Below, in pieces: positions 48,622 to 56,187 of a DNA stretch of 64,000 nucleotides. The stretch comes from Pseudomonas sp. (GTDB taxonomy: Bacteria > Pseudomonadota > Gammaproteobacteria > Pseudomonadales > Pseudomonadaceae), in contig NZ_JAUXMX010000031.1 of NCBI RefSeq assembly GCF_030683065.1, positions 56,655 through 120,654 on the forward strand. Direction: 5' to 3'. The position numbers and the translations under genes are program-made. Each line of letters begins with the position of its first letter. Positions within the stretch are counted from its first letter, which is position 1. The notes under the pieces are model-generated. The model was not told the origin of the DNA. It saw only the letters and a list, made by a program, of their open reading frames with translations, and made no database searches.

Positions 48622-50427
48622 CTAGACAGGCAGCGGACGCAGCGCCGGGAACTCCTCGGGAGTCAGGGTTTCCTTTTCCAGCAGCAACTGAGCACCTTGT
48701 TCCAGCTCGGCGCGGCGACTCTGCAGCAGAGCCTTGGCCCGCGTATAGGCGACATCGATCAAGGCCCTGACACTCAGGTCGACTTCGCGCGCGGTCTCCT
48801 CCGAGTAGTCTTTCTCACGCAAACTGATTGCCTGCTCGCCCAGGTAACTGGCGCTTTGCCGCTCCAGCACGGCTTGGCCGAGTTCTGCGGTCATGCCGAA
48901 GCGGGTGACAATCTGTCGGGCGATATCGGTAACCTTGGCCAGGTCGTCGGCGGCGCCGGTGGAAATCTCGTTGAAGATCAGGTCTTCCGCGGCGCGTCCT
49001 GCAAGCAGCACCACCATGCGGCTTTTCAATTCTTCCAGGGTAATCAGGAAGCGATCTTCGGTGGGCCGTTGCAGGGTATAGCCGAGCGCACCGACCGAGC
49101 GCGGGATGATCGAGACCTTGTGCACCGGGTCCATGCCCGCCAGGCTGGCGGCTGCTAGGGCGTGGCCCATTTCATGATGGGCCACCACCTCGCGTTCATG
49201 GGGTTGGAGCAAGCGCCCACGGCGTTCGCTGCCGATCACGATACGCTCAACCGCGGCGGTGAAGTCGAGCATGCTCACGGCATCGGCGCCGCGGCGGGTG
49301 GCGAGAATCGCGGCCTCGTTGACCAAATTGGCCAGGTCGGCACCGGAGAACCCCGTGGTGATCCCAGCAATACGCTCCAGGTCGAGGTCAGCGGTGGCGC
49401 GGATGCGCTTGGCATGCACCTTGAGAATGGCCACCCGGCCGCCTCGGTCCGGGCGGTCGATGACGATCTGCCGGTCGAAACGCCCAGCGCGCAACAGGGC
49501 CGGGTCGAGGATCTCGGGGCGGTTGGTGGCCGCCAACAGGACCACGCCTTCGCGGGTATCGAAACCGTCCAGTTCGGCGAGCAACTGGTTGAGGGTCTGC
49601 TCCTTTTCGTCGTTACCACCGAACGCGCCAACGCCACGGGCCTTGCCCAAGGCGTCCAGTTCGTCGATGAAAATGATGCAGGGCGCGGCCTTGCGCGCCT
49701 GCTCGAACAAGTCGCGCACGCGTGCGGCGCCAACCCCGACGAACATCTCGACGAACTCCGAGCCGGAGATGGAAAAAAACGGCACGTTGGCCTCGCCGGC
49801 CACTGCTTTCGCCACCAGGGTCTTACCGGTGCCGGGTGGGCCGACCAGCAAAATGCCCTTGGGAATCCGCGCGCCGAGGCGACTGTACTTGGGCTGGTCT
49901 TTAAGGAAGGACACTACCTCGAGCAGCTCGGACTTGGCTTCGTCGATACCGGCCACGTCGTCGAAGGTCACCCCGGTATCGCGCTGGACGAACACCTTGG
50001 CCTTGGACTTGCCAACATTGACCATGCCGCCAAAGCCCTGTTTCTCGGCAAGGCGCCGGAACAGGAACGACCAGAGGGCGAAGATCAGAATAAACGGTAA
50101 CAACCAGCTCAGCAGGTTGCTAATCAGACCGCCCTGACGGGTGCCGCTGAAGGTTACCTGCGACTGCGCCAAGGCCTCGGCCAGATCGGGTTCAACCCGC
50201 ACGGTGACAAATTGGCTGCGGTTATTGATCGGTTCCTTGAGTTTGCCGCTGATCTGTTGCTGCTCGATGCGCAGGTCGCTCAATTTCTCCTCCTTGAGCA
50301 GGCGCATGAACTCGCTGTAGGGCAGGGGTTCGACCGCGCTGCGCGTGCCCCACCAGTCCTGAAACACCAGGAGCAGGCTGAAGGCGACGAGGAAGAACCA
50401 GAGGTTCCATTGATGCTGCTTTTCCAT
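48622..50427 (-). CDS. ftsH: ATP-dependent zinc metalloprotease FtsH, paralogue
   Basis: This 601-residue membrane AAA+ protease has two N-terminal transmembrane helices (about 8-24 and 103-122), Walker A GPPGTGKT (196-203), Walker B IIFIDEL (251-257), the second region of homology near 303-318 and the zinc site HEMGH (418-422). It is shorter than housekeeping FtsH (about 640) and sits away from rrmJ/folP, the usual neighbours, so it is an extra copy. It is downstream of a perfect FNR-type box and probably degrades membrane proteins under oxygen stress. Confidence 0.93.
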   Translation of the reverse strand: MEKQHQWNLWFFLVAFSLLLVFQDWWGTRSAVEPLPYSEFMRLLKEEKLSDLRIEQQQISGKLKEPINNRSQFVTVRVEPDLAEALAQSQVTFSGTRQGGLISNLLSWLLPFILIFALWSFLFRRLAEKQGFGGMVNVGKSKAKVFVQRDTGVTFDDVAGIDEAKSELLEVVSFLKDQPKYSRLGARIPKGILLVGPPGTGKTLVAKAVAGEANVPFFSISGSEFVEMFVGVGAARVRDLFEQARKAAPCIIFIDELDALGKARGVGAFGGNDEKEQTLNQLLAELDGFDTREGVVLLAATNRPEILDPALLRAGRFDRQIVIDRPDRGGRVAILKVHAKRIRATADLDLERIAGITTGFSGADLANLVNEAAILATRRGADAVSMLDFTAAVERIVIGSERRGRLLQPHEREVVAHHEMGHALAAASLAGMDPVHKVSIIPRSVGALGYTLQRPTEDRFLITLEELKSRMVVLLAGRAAEDLIFNEISTGAADDLAKVTDIARQIVTRFGMTAELGQAVLERQSASYLGEQAISLREKDYSEETAREVDLSVRALIDVAYTRAKALLQSRRAELEQGAQLLLEKETLTPEEFPALRPLPV

Positions 50428-50460
50428 GAGGCCGGCTCTCGGTGGAATGGTTCGACGTTA

Positions 50461-50502
50461 TGTTTACCCTCAGCAACCAGACAGCGTATTGATGCCTATC
50501 AA
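50461..50502 (-). promoter_or_regulatory. FNR-type promoter of the ftsH operon
   Basis: Perfect box TTGAT-GCCT-ATCAA (50489-50502). On the minus strand TAAACA (50466-50461) is the -10 at class II spacing, start near 50454, and ATG 50427 follows. Confidence 0.77.
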
Positions 50503-50628
50503 GGCGCTATCGGTTATAGCCGCTGACGCCAAACTAAACAGCACCAAGCCGAGAGCCATGCCCACCAGCAGTTCGCGGGCAAAATCATCCAGCGCGGAAC
50601 AGGAACACTTGGCCCAGCGGGCCCACAC
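50470..50628 (-). CDS. Possible short membrane ORF upstream of ftsH (doubtful)
   Basis: A 52-codon frame from GTG 50628 encodes a CSCS motif then a hydrophobic helix (LLVGMALGLVLFSLASAA). No good Shine-Dalgarno is seen, and the FNR-type box of ftsH lies inside its 3' part. It may be a real small membrane protein, a remnant or chance. Apart from this and the ftsH promoter the 324-base gap is empty. Confidence 0.25.
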   Translation of the reverse strand: MWARWAKCSCSALDDFARELLVGMALGLVLFSLASAAITDSALIGINTLSGC

Positions 50629-50751
50629 GAAGCGATCAGCCGCAACCGGGCGGCCAGGGAATTACCTGGAGGAAGCCGTCAACGGGGCAGGGCGGTGGCA
50701 CGCGAATCTAGCGTGCCGAGGCAAGTCGTTAAAGCGGCTCGACTGTAGCCA

Positions 50752-52044
50752 CTAATCCTTGATGCGCAGATTTTTTACCGAATGCGCGCGCTGCTCATCG
50801 AGCGAGTTGTAGTAGGTATTCTGCGTGGTGCTCAGGCTGTTGTGCCGCAGGTCGGCCTGTAGGTCCTTCATGTCCCGGCGCGGTGCATCAAAAGTCGCCG
50901 AGGTATGGCGTAGCCAGTGCAGCGAGGCAGAGCGCAAATGGTCGACTTCGTCGTCACTCCAGCCTTCGTCGACCATCCGTTGCAGGGCTCGATCAAAGAC
51001 CTGCTGCAGCAGCAGGCGCAGGTGGCGATCGGAAAGACCCGCACGGCCTTTAAGGGTCGATAACAGTGGCTGGGTTTCATGGGCTGAGGGCAGGGCAGAC
51101 AGCCCCAGATAACGCCGGTAGCGTGTCAGATACGTCTGGATATAGTCATCGCGCACGCTGATCTTGGCGGCTTTGTTACCCTTGCCGACCACATGAAACC
51201 ACCAATTACCGGCGGTATCCCGGCGGAAATCGCCCATGGTCGGTTCCCAGTTGTCACGACCGACCAGGTCGGAGACTCGCAAGTACATGGCAAACAGGGT
51301 GGTCAGGATGAACAGCGTGCGTTCGTGCAATTCATCTTCGTCAGCCATTTCTTCAGCAGTTTCAATCACATAGCCCCATTGCAGCGGGTTGAGCGAGCGA
51401 CCAGCAACGTCCAGCGTATTGCGCTGTTTGTAGATGGACTTTTGTTTAACTGCACGAAACGGATTGACCTCAGTCAGGCCTTCATCGATTGCATGCTGGA
51501 AAAAGCTGCCACACACGGCAAATACCTGGGCCACCGAGCCTTGGGACATCTTGTACGGGCGGTTCGTGATGTCCTGCAGGCCTGTTTCAGCAAGCGATCG
51601 GCTGCGTTTGGGCAAGGTAACGCTGAATGGTCGCCAGGCTTCATTGACCTGATAGCTATCTGACTCAAGTTTCTTGCGTCCGCCGATCCGTACAAACCGC
51701 GATTTGACCATCGGCCCAACCCAGTCCTTTGGCGGCCGCAGGCAAAATTCCATAAATGCTTCGGCATCACGGCGGCGTAATTCGAGCAGTGGCTTGTTCG
51801 CGATCAGCAATGCCCACAACAACAGACGCTCGACGTGGGTGCGGTAAGAATTGAAGGTGGTGTCGTTGCCGGCGTATGACTTCAGAAAGCCTCGAACCGC
51901 TTGATAGCCATCAAGCGCATTCAGTTCAGCCGCGAAGCTGGCCAGGTAATCGCGGACTATCGGTAACTCTTCGCTGAGCTGCTGAAAGTTCAGCTCCTGG
52001 AAGCGACCATAGGTCTCGAACAACGGGCACGGGGCTGTAGGCAT
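50752..52044 (-). CDS. Tyrosine recombinase/site-specific integrase
   Basis: This 430-residue phage-type integrase has an N-terminal SAM-like core-binding region (about 15-170) and a catalytic domain with YLRVSDL (Arg I), LHWLRHTSAT (H-x2-R), then HNSLSTTQNTYY (His and nucleophile Tyr). ATG 52044 gives the compact start MPTAPCPLF; the frame is open 78 bases further. No tRNA, excisionase or phage gene is next to it. It marks the border between the low-oxygen region and housekeeping genes. Confidence 0.85.
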   Translation of the reverse strand: MPTAPCPLFETYGRFQELNFQQLSEELPIVRDYLASFAAELNALDGYQAVRGFLKSYAGNDTTFNSYRTHVERLLLWALLIANKPLLELRRRDAEAFMEFCLRPPKDWVGPMVKSRFVRIGGRKKLESDSYQVNEAWRPFSVTLPKRSRSLAETGLQDITNRPYKMSQGSVAQVFAVCGSFFQHAIDEGLTEVNPFRAVKQKSIYKQRNTLDVAGRSLNPLQWGYVIETAEEMADEDELHERTLFILTTLFAMYLRVSDLVGRDNWEPTMGDFRRDTAGNWWFHVVGKGNKAAKISVRDDYIQTYLTRYRRYLGLSALPSAHETQPLLSTLKGRAGLSDRHLRLLLQQVFDRALQRMVDEGWSDDEVDHLRSASLHWLRHTSATFDAPRRDMKDLQADLRHNSLSTTQNTYYNSLDEQRAHSVKNLRIKD

Positions 52045-52120
52045 AAAAAACACTCGAGCGTGGACGTATCTATAAAAGCGGCCAAGCGACGACCGCAGGC
52101 AGCAAAAACGCAGTATATAC

Positions 52121-52150
52121 AATATCCGGGTCTGGTGATTATCGGATATT
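52121..52150. repeat. Palindrome upstream of the integrase gene
   Basis: AATATCCG (52121-52128) and CGGATATT (52143-52150) are perfect inverted arms with weaker extension (TATATAC / ACATATG), in an AT-rich patch 77 bases before the integrase ATG. It could be an operator or a recombinase binding site. Confidence 0.45.
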
Positions 52151-52211
52151 ACATATGGGTAAAGCGCCTCCTGATGCCTGTACCCGATGAATCCTCCTGC
52201 CTGACTCGACC

Positions 52212-52576
52212 TCAGAGATAACGGCTCACCTCGATCAGATTGCCGTCAGACACCGACTCGATTGGACCAACTGCACCGGTGCGTTTTACCGGGCCTTGCT
52301 CGACGGCAACGCCTTGTTCAGCCAAGTGCTTGAGCACTGCATCGGTCGACCAGTTTGTGATCAGGCACAGGTCAATCGCCCCAGGCGTCGGTTGGCGGGC
52401 TTTGGGTTCGAATTCGTTGCCGTACTGATGCAGGTTGAATTTCTGCTGGCCAAATACCAGAGCGCTACGGCCTTGGCCAAAGACCTCATGCTGCATGCCC
52501 AGCACCCGTTGGTAAAAAGCGGCCGTGCGGGGAATATCGGCAACGGTCAATACAGGTGGTCCAGGCTTTCGATCAT
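52212..52576 (-). pseudogene. VOC-family (glyoxalase-like) gene with a -1 frameshift near its start
   Basis: The ATG at 52576 lies two bases after the stop of the upstream membrane protein gene and encodes MIESLDHLY, then a stop. The rest, LTVADIPRTAAFYQRVLGMQ to SDGNLIEVSRYL, continues in another frame without a start of its own. Adding one C in TACAGGTGG near 52553 would restore a normal MIESLDHLVLTVADI beginning and a complete VOC protein of about 120 residues. It is either a recent inactivation or a sequencing error. Confidence 0.8.
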
Positions 52577-52578
52577 GC

Positions 52579-53202
52579 TCAATCCCGATCCAGCAAGTGG
52601 AATCGTGGTAGCGAGAAACGCCAGCGGATGGCCGCCAGGCGGATAAACAACACGGTAAGCATGGCCACACTGGTGTCCAGCCAATGTGGCGTATCCAGCG
52701 CACGCAGGCCGATAAACACCAAGGCGCCGGCAATACAGGCGGTGGCGTAGATTTCCTTCTGGAAGATCAGCGGGATTTCATTACAGATCACGTCACGCAT
52801 GACACCACCGGCGACGCCGGTCATAACACCCATGATCACCGCGGTACTCAGCGGCACGTTGTGCTGCAAGGCGACTTCTGTGCCGATCACGGTGAACACC
52901 GCCAAGCCGAAGGCATCGGCGATCAGCAGGCCTTTTTCATGGATTGGCTGGGTAAAGCGCACCCATACCACGGTGCCGATAGCCGCCAGGGATGCGATGA
53001 CGATATAGATGTCGTCACGTATCCAGCTAACCGGGTGATTGTCGAGGATCACATCGCGCAAGGTTCCACCGCCCAGCGCGGTGATGACGGCAATCACCAG
53101 TACGCCGAACAGGTCCATGGATTTACGACCGGCCATCAAGGCACCGGTGATAGCGAATACGGCTACGCCGAACAGGTCGGCCAGGTAGAAAAGTTGTGGC
53201 AT
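52579..53202 (-). CDS. TRIC cation channel/UPF0126 family membrane protein
   Basis: This 207-residue protein has seven hydrophobic helices in two repeats of the UPF0126 type, with the paired motifs ALGGGTLRDVIL (about 43) and GVAGGVMRDVIC (about 129). Bacterial members are homologous to TRIC K+ channels; the substrate in Pseudomonas is not settled. It starts seven bases after the glutathione reductase stop and ends two bases before the broken VOC gene, so three genes form one operon. Confidence 0.85.
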   Translation of the reverse strand: MPQLFYLADLFGVAVFAITGALMAGRKSMDLFGVLVIAVITALGGGTLRDVILDNHPVSWIRDDIYIVIASLAAIGTVVWVRFTQPIHEKGLLIADAFGLAVFTVIGTEVALQHNVPLSTAVIMGVMTGVAGGVMRDVICNEIPLIFQKEIYATACIAGALVFIGLRALDTPHWLDTSVAMLTVLFIRLAAIRWRFSLPRFHLLDRD

Positions 53203-53209
53203 GGTTTTT

Positions 53210-54571
53210 TCAGGTAGTCACAGGGACACGCATGGTAACAAACTCCTCAGCAGCCGTCGGGTGCACGCCAATGGTCTCGTCGAAAATCTGTTTGGTCGCG
53301 CCTGCTTTCAACGCTACGGCAAGACCCTGGACAATTTCCCCCGCCTCGGGGCCAACCATATGGCAGCCCAATACGCGGTCGCTGTCTGCATCTACAACCA
53401 GTTTCATCAAGGTGCGTTCCTGGCATTCGGTGAGCGTCAGCTTCATCGGCCGGAAACGACTCTCATAGACGTCGACCCGATAGCCCTGCGCCCTCGCCTG
53501 CTCTTCGCTAAGACCCACAGTGCCAATATTCGGCAGGCTGAAAACCGCGGTCGGGATCGTCTGGTAGTCGACCTTGCGGTACTCCTCGGGCTTGAACAGT
53601 CGCCGCGCCACTGCCATGCCTTCAGCCAGCGCCACTGGCGTCAACTGTACTCGGCCGATCACATCGCCCAGCGCCAGAATCGACGGCTCCGTGGTCTGAT
53701 ACTGCTCGTCAACCTTGATATAGCCCCGCTCATCAAGCTCGACCCCGGTATTTTCCAAGCCCAGGTTATCCAGCATCGGACGCCGGCCGGTGGCATAGAA
53801 AATACAGTCGGCGGGCAGTTCGCGGCCGTCCTTGAGGGTTGCGAGCAAGCTGCCATCGGGCTGTTTATCGATGCGCTGGATATCGCTGTTGAACTGCAGA
53901 TCCAGACCGCGCTTGCTCAGCTCTTCGTGCAGGTGCTTGCGCACTGCACCGTCGAAGCCACGCAGGAACAGTTCACCACGGTACAGCAATGAAGTCTGGG
54001 CACCGAGACCGTGAAAAATAGAAGCAAACTCTACGGCGATATAGCCACCGCCGACCACCAGCACACGCTTGGGCAGTTGCTCGAGAAAGAACACTTCATT
54101 CGAGCCGATGGCATGTTCATGCCCTGGGATTTGCGGGATATGCGGCCAGCCACCGGTGGCGATGAGGATGTGTTTGGCGCTATAGCGCTGCCCACCCAAC
54201 TCGACGCTGTGCGCATCGAGCAGGCGCGCGTGCCCCTCAAGCAGGGTCACCCCGCTGTTTACCAGCAGATTGCGGTAGATGCCATTGAGGCGCTCGATCT
54301 CACGGTTCTTGTTGGCGATCAAGGTGGGCCAATCAAACGTTGCTTTAGCCGACAGCGACCAACCAAAACCCTGAGCCTGTTGGAAGTCTTCAGCAAAGTG
54401 CGCGCCATACACCATCAGCTTTTTCGGCACGCAGCCGACATTGACGCAGGTGCCACCCAAGTAACGGCTTTCTGCTACGGCCACGCGGGCACCATAGCCG
54501 GCGGCAAAGCGCGCGGCACGCACGCCACCGGAACCGGCGCCGATTACAAACAGGTCGAAGTCATAGGTCAT
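53210..54571 (-). CDS. gor: Glutathione-disulfide reductase
   Basis: This FAD enzyme reduces glutathione disulfide with NADPH in the cytoplasm. The 453-residue protein has FAD-binding [14 protein letters not shown] near residue 11, redox disulfide [13 protein letters not shown] near 39, the NADPH motif [13 protein letters not shown] near 174 and C-terminal HPTAAEE. AAGGAG precedes the ATG. It is a normal housekeeping gene and does not look like the missing E3, because its redox motif and C-terminus are those of Gor. Confidence 0.95.
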   Translation of the reverse strand: MTYDFDLFVIGAGSGGVRAARFAAGYGARVAVAESRYLGGTCVNVGCVPKKLMVYGAHFAEDFQQAQGFGWSLSAKATFDWPTLIANKNREIERLNGIYRNLLVNSGVTLLEGHARLLDAHSVELGGQRYSAKHILIATGGWPHIPQIPGHEHAIGSNEVFFLEQLPKRVLVVGGGYIAVEFASIFHGLGAQTSLLYRGELFLRGFDGAVRKHLHEELSKRGLDLQFNSDIQRIDKQPDGSLLATLKDGRELPADCIFYATGRRPMLDNLGLENTGVELDERGYIKVDEQYQTTEPSILALGDVIGRVQLTPVALAEGMAVARRLFKPEEYRKVDYQTIPTAVFSLPNIGTVGLSEEQARAQGYRVDVYESRFRPMKLTLTECQERTLMKLVVDADSDRVLGCHMVGPEAGEIVQGLAVALKAGATKQIFDETIGVHPTAAEEFVTMRVPVTT

Positions 54572-54665
54572 GGTCAGTCTCCTTGGCAGGTCGCAAGCAT
54601 AACCCAGTTGTACCTCGTCCCTGTGTTAGGCCTAAGCTTGAAACATCGCCAAGAGGAGAAACGCC

Positions 54666-55088
54666 ATGCGCCCTACCCTTACCCATTTGGCTTTGCATGT
54701 GCCAGACCTGGATGCCTGCGTGGCCTTCTACAGCGAATTTTGCGGCATGCAGGTGATCCATCAGCGTGAGGGTAAAGGCTCACGTATTGTCTGGATGGCC
54801 GAGCCGGGCAAGGAGCACCTGTTTATTTTCGTGATCATGCCTGGCGGACAGCCTAGGCAGTTGGCCGCAGACGATTACAGCCATGTGGGGTTTGCCGTGG
54901 ACAGCCGCGAGCAGGTCGACAGCATCGCCGCTCTTGCGCACAAGGCTGGCTGCCTGGTCTGGGCGCCACGTGATGAGCCCTACCCTGTCGGCTATTACTG
55001 CGGTTTACGTGACCCAGCAGGCAATTATGTCGAGTTCAGCTACGGCCAACCACTGGGTCCTGGATCGGAGGCGATGCCGATCCCCTGA
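54666..55088 (+). CDS. VOC-family protein (glyoxalase/bleomycin-resistance fold)
   Basis: This 140-residue single VOC domain begins LTHLALHVPDLDACVAFYSEFCGM and ends RDPAGNYVEFSYGQ, with metal-ligand His and Glu positions of the family. GAGGAG precedes the ATG. Substrate unknown. It is divergent from gor. Confidence 0.87.
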   Translation: MRPTLTHLALHVPDLDACVAFYSEFCGMQVIHQREGKGSRIVWMAEPGKEHLFIFVIMPGGQPRQLAADDYSHVGFAVDSREQVDSIAALAHKAGCLVWAPRDEPYPVGYYCGLRDPAGNYVEFSYGQPLGPGSEAMPIP

Positions 55089-55092
55089 CGTT

Positions 55093-55115
55093 AAAAAGCC
55101 ACCCGAAGGTGGCTT
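55093..55115. terminator. Bidirectional terminator between VOC gene and galU
   Basis: Stem AAGCCACC / GGTGGCTT with CGAA loop (UUCG on the minus strand). On the minus strand it runs into TTTTT, ending galU 19 bases after its stop; it also follows the plus-strand VOC gene. Confidence 0.9.
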
Positions 55116-55133
55116 GTGTACAGCACTACTGGC

Positions 55134-55973
55134 TCATGAAACCTTGCCGGCCTTGTAGAAGTTCTCGAAACAGAAATTAGTCGCGTCGATATAGCCTTCC
55201 GCGCCGCCGCAGTCGAAGCGCTGCCCCTTGAACTTGTAGGCCAGCACGCAGCCATTCTGGGCCTGTTTCATCAACGCATCGGTGATCTGGATTTCGCCAC
55301 CCTTGCCCGGCGGAGTGTCTTTGATGATGTCGAAGATATCCGGGGTGAGGATGTAACGACCGATGATTGCCAGATTGGACGGAGCATCTTCGGGCTTGGG
55401 CTTTTCGACCATGCTGTTTACCCGGTAGATGTCGTCGCGAATCATCTCGCCAGCGATCACGCCATATTTGTGGGTCTCCTCTGCGGGGACTTCCTGAATG
55501 GCGACAATCGAGCAACGGAACTGGTTGTACAGTTTGACCATTTGGGTCAATACGCCGTCGCCTTCAAGGTTCAGGCACAGGTCATCGGCCAGTACCACGG
55601 CAAATGCCTCGTCGCCGATCAATGGCTGTGCGGTGAGAATCGCATGGCCAAGACCTTTCATTTCAACCTGGCGGGTATAGGCGAAGGTGCACTCGTTGAT
55701 CAGGCGACGGATACCAGTGAGGTATTTTTCCTTGTCGGTATCGCGAATTTGTTGCTCAAGTTCGTAGCTGATGTCGAAGTGATCTTCCAGTGAGCGCTTG
55801 CCACGGCCGGTGACCATGGAGATCTCCGTCAGCCCAGCTTCAAGCGCCTCTTCGACGCCATACTGGATCAGTGGCTTGTTCACTATCGGCAACATTTCCT
55901 TGGGCATGGCCTTGGTTGCAGGTAGAAAGCGCGTGCCGTAACCGGCTGCTGGGAACAAGCATTTCTTGATCAT
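55134..55973 (-). CDS. galU: UTP-glucose-1-phosphate uridylyltransferase
   Basis: This 279-residue enzyme makes UDP-glucose for lipopolysaccharide, exopolysaccharide and glucans. The N-terminus FPAAGYGTRFLPATKAMPKEMLP holds the nucleotide-binding loop; VLADDLCLN near residue 130 and VEKPKPEDAPSNLAIIGRY near 190 are family motifs. AAGGAG precedes the ATG. It would supply the donor for the cyclic glucan synthase, though it is a separate unit with no FNR box. Confidence 0.95.
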   Translation of the reverse strand: MIKKCLFPAAGYGTRFLPATKAMPKEMLPIVNKPLIQYGVEEALEAGLTEISMVTGRGKRSLEDHFDISYELEQQIRDTDKEKYLTGIRRLINECTFAYTRQVEMKGLGHAILTAQPLIGDEAFAVVLADDLCLNLEGDGVLTQMVKLYNQFRCSIVAIQEVPAEETHKYGVIAGEMIRDDIYRVNSMVEKPKPEDAPSNLAIIGRYILTPDIFDIIKDTPPGKGGEIQITDALMKQAQNGCVLAYKFKGQRFDCGGAEGYIDATNFCFENFYKAGKVS

Positions 55974-56187
55974 GGGACTCCTTGAAAATGAAAAAATACA
56001 AAATAAGTCTATCAGGCTGACCTTGGAGGCAGTGAAAAAACTCCCTTTTGCTGCGGACGCCTCGACGCGTTTACCGCTGACCCTGGCCTAAATGCGCGGC
56101 TGAAAATCTGCCCCTGCGCGCCATGTAGAGGACGCCTCGCTGGGGCGACGCTCGGTGTAGCGCACACCAGCTGCCGTCTCCGAGCGC

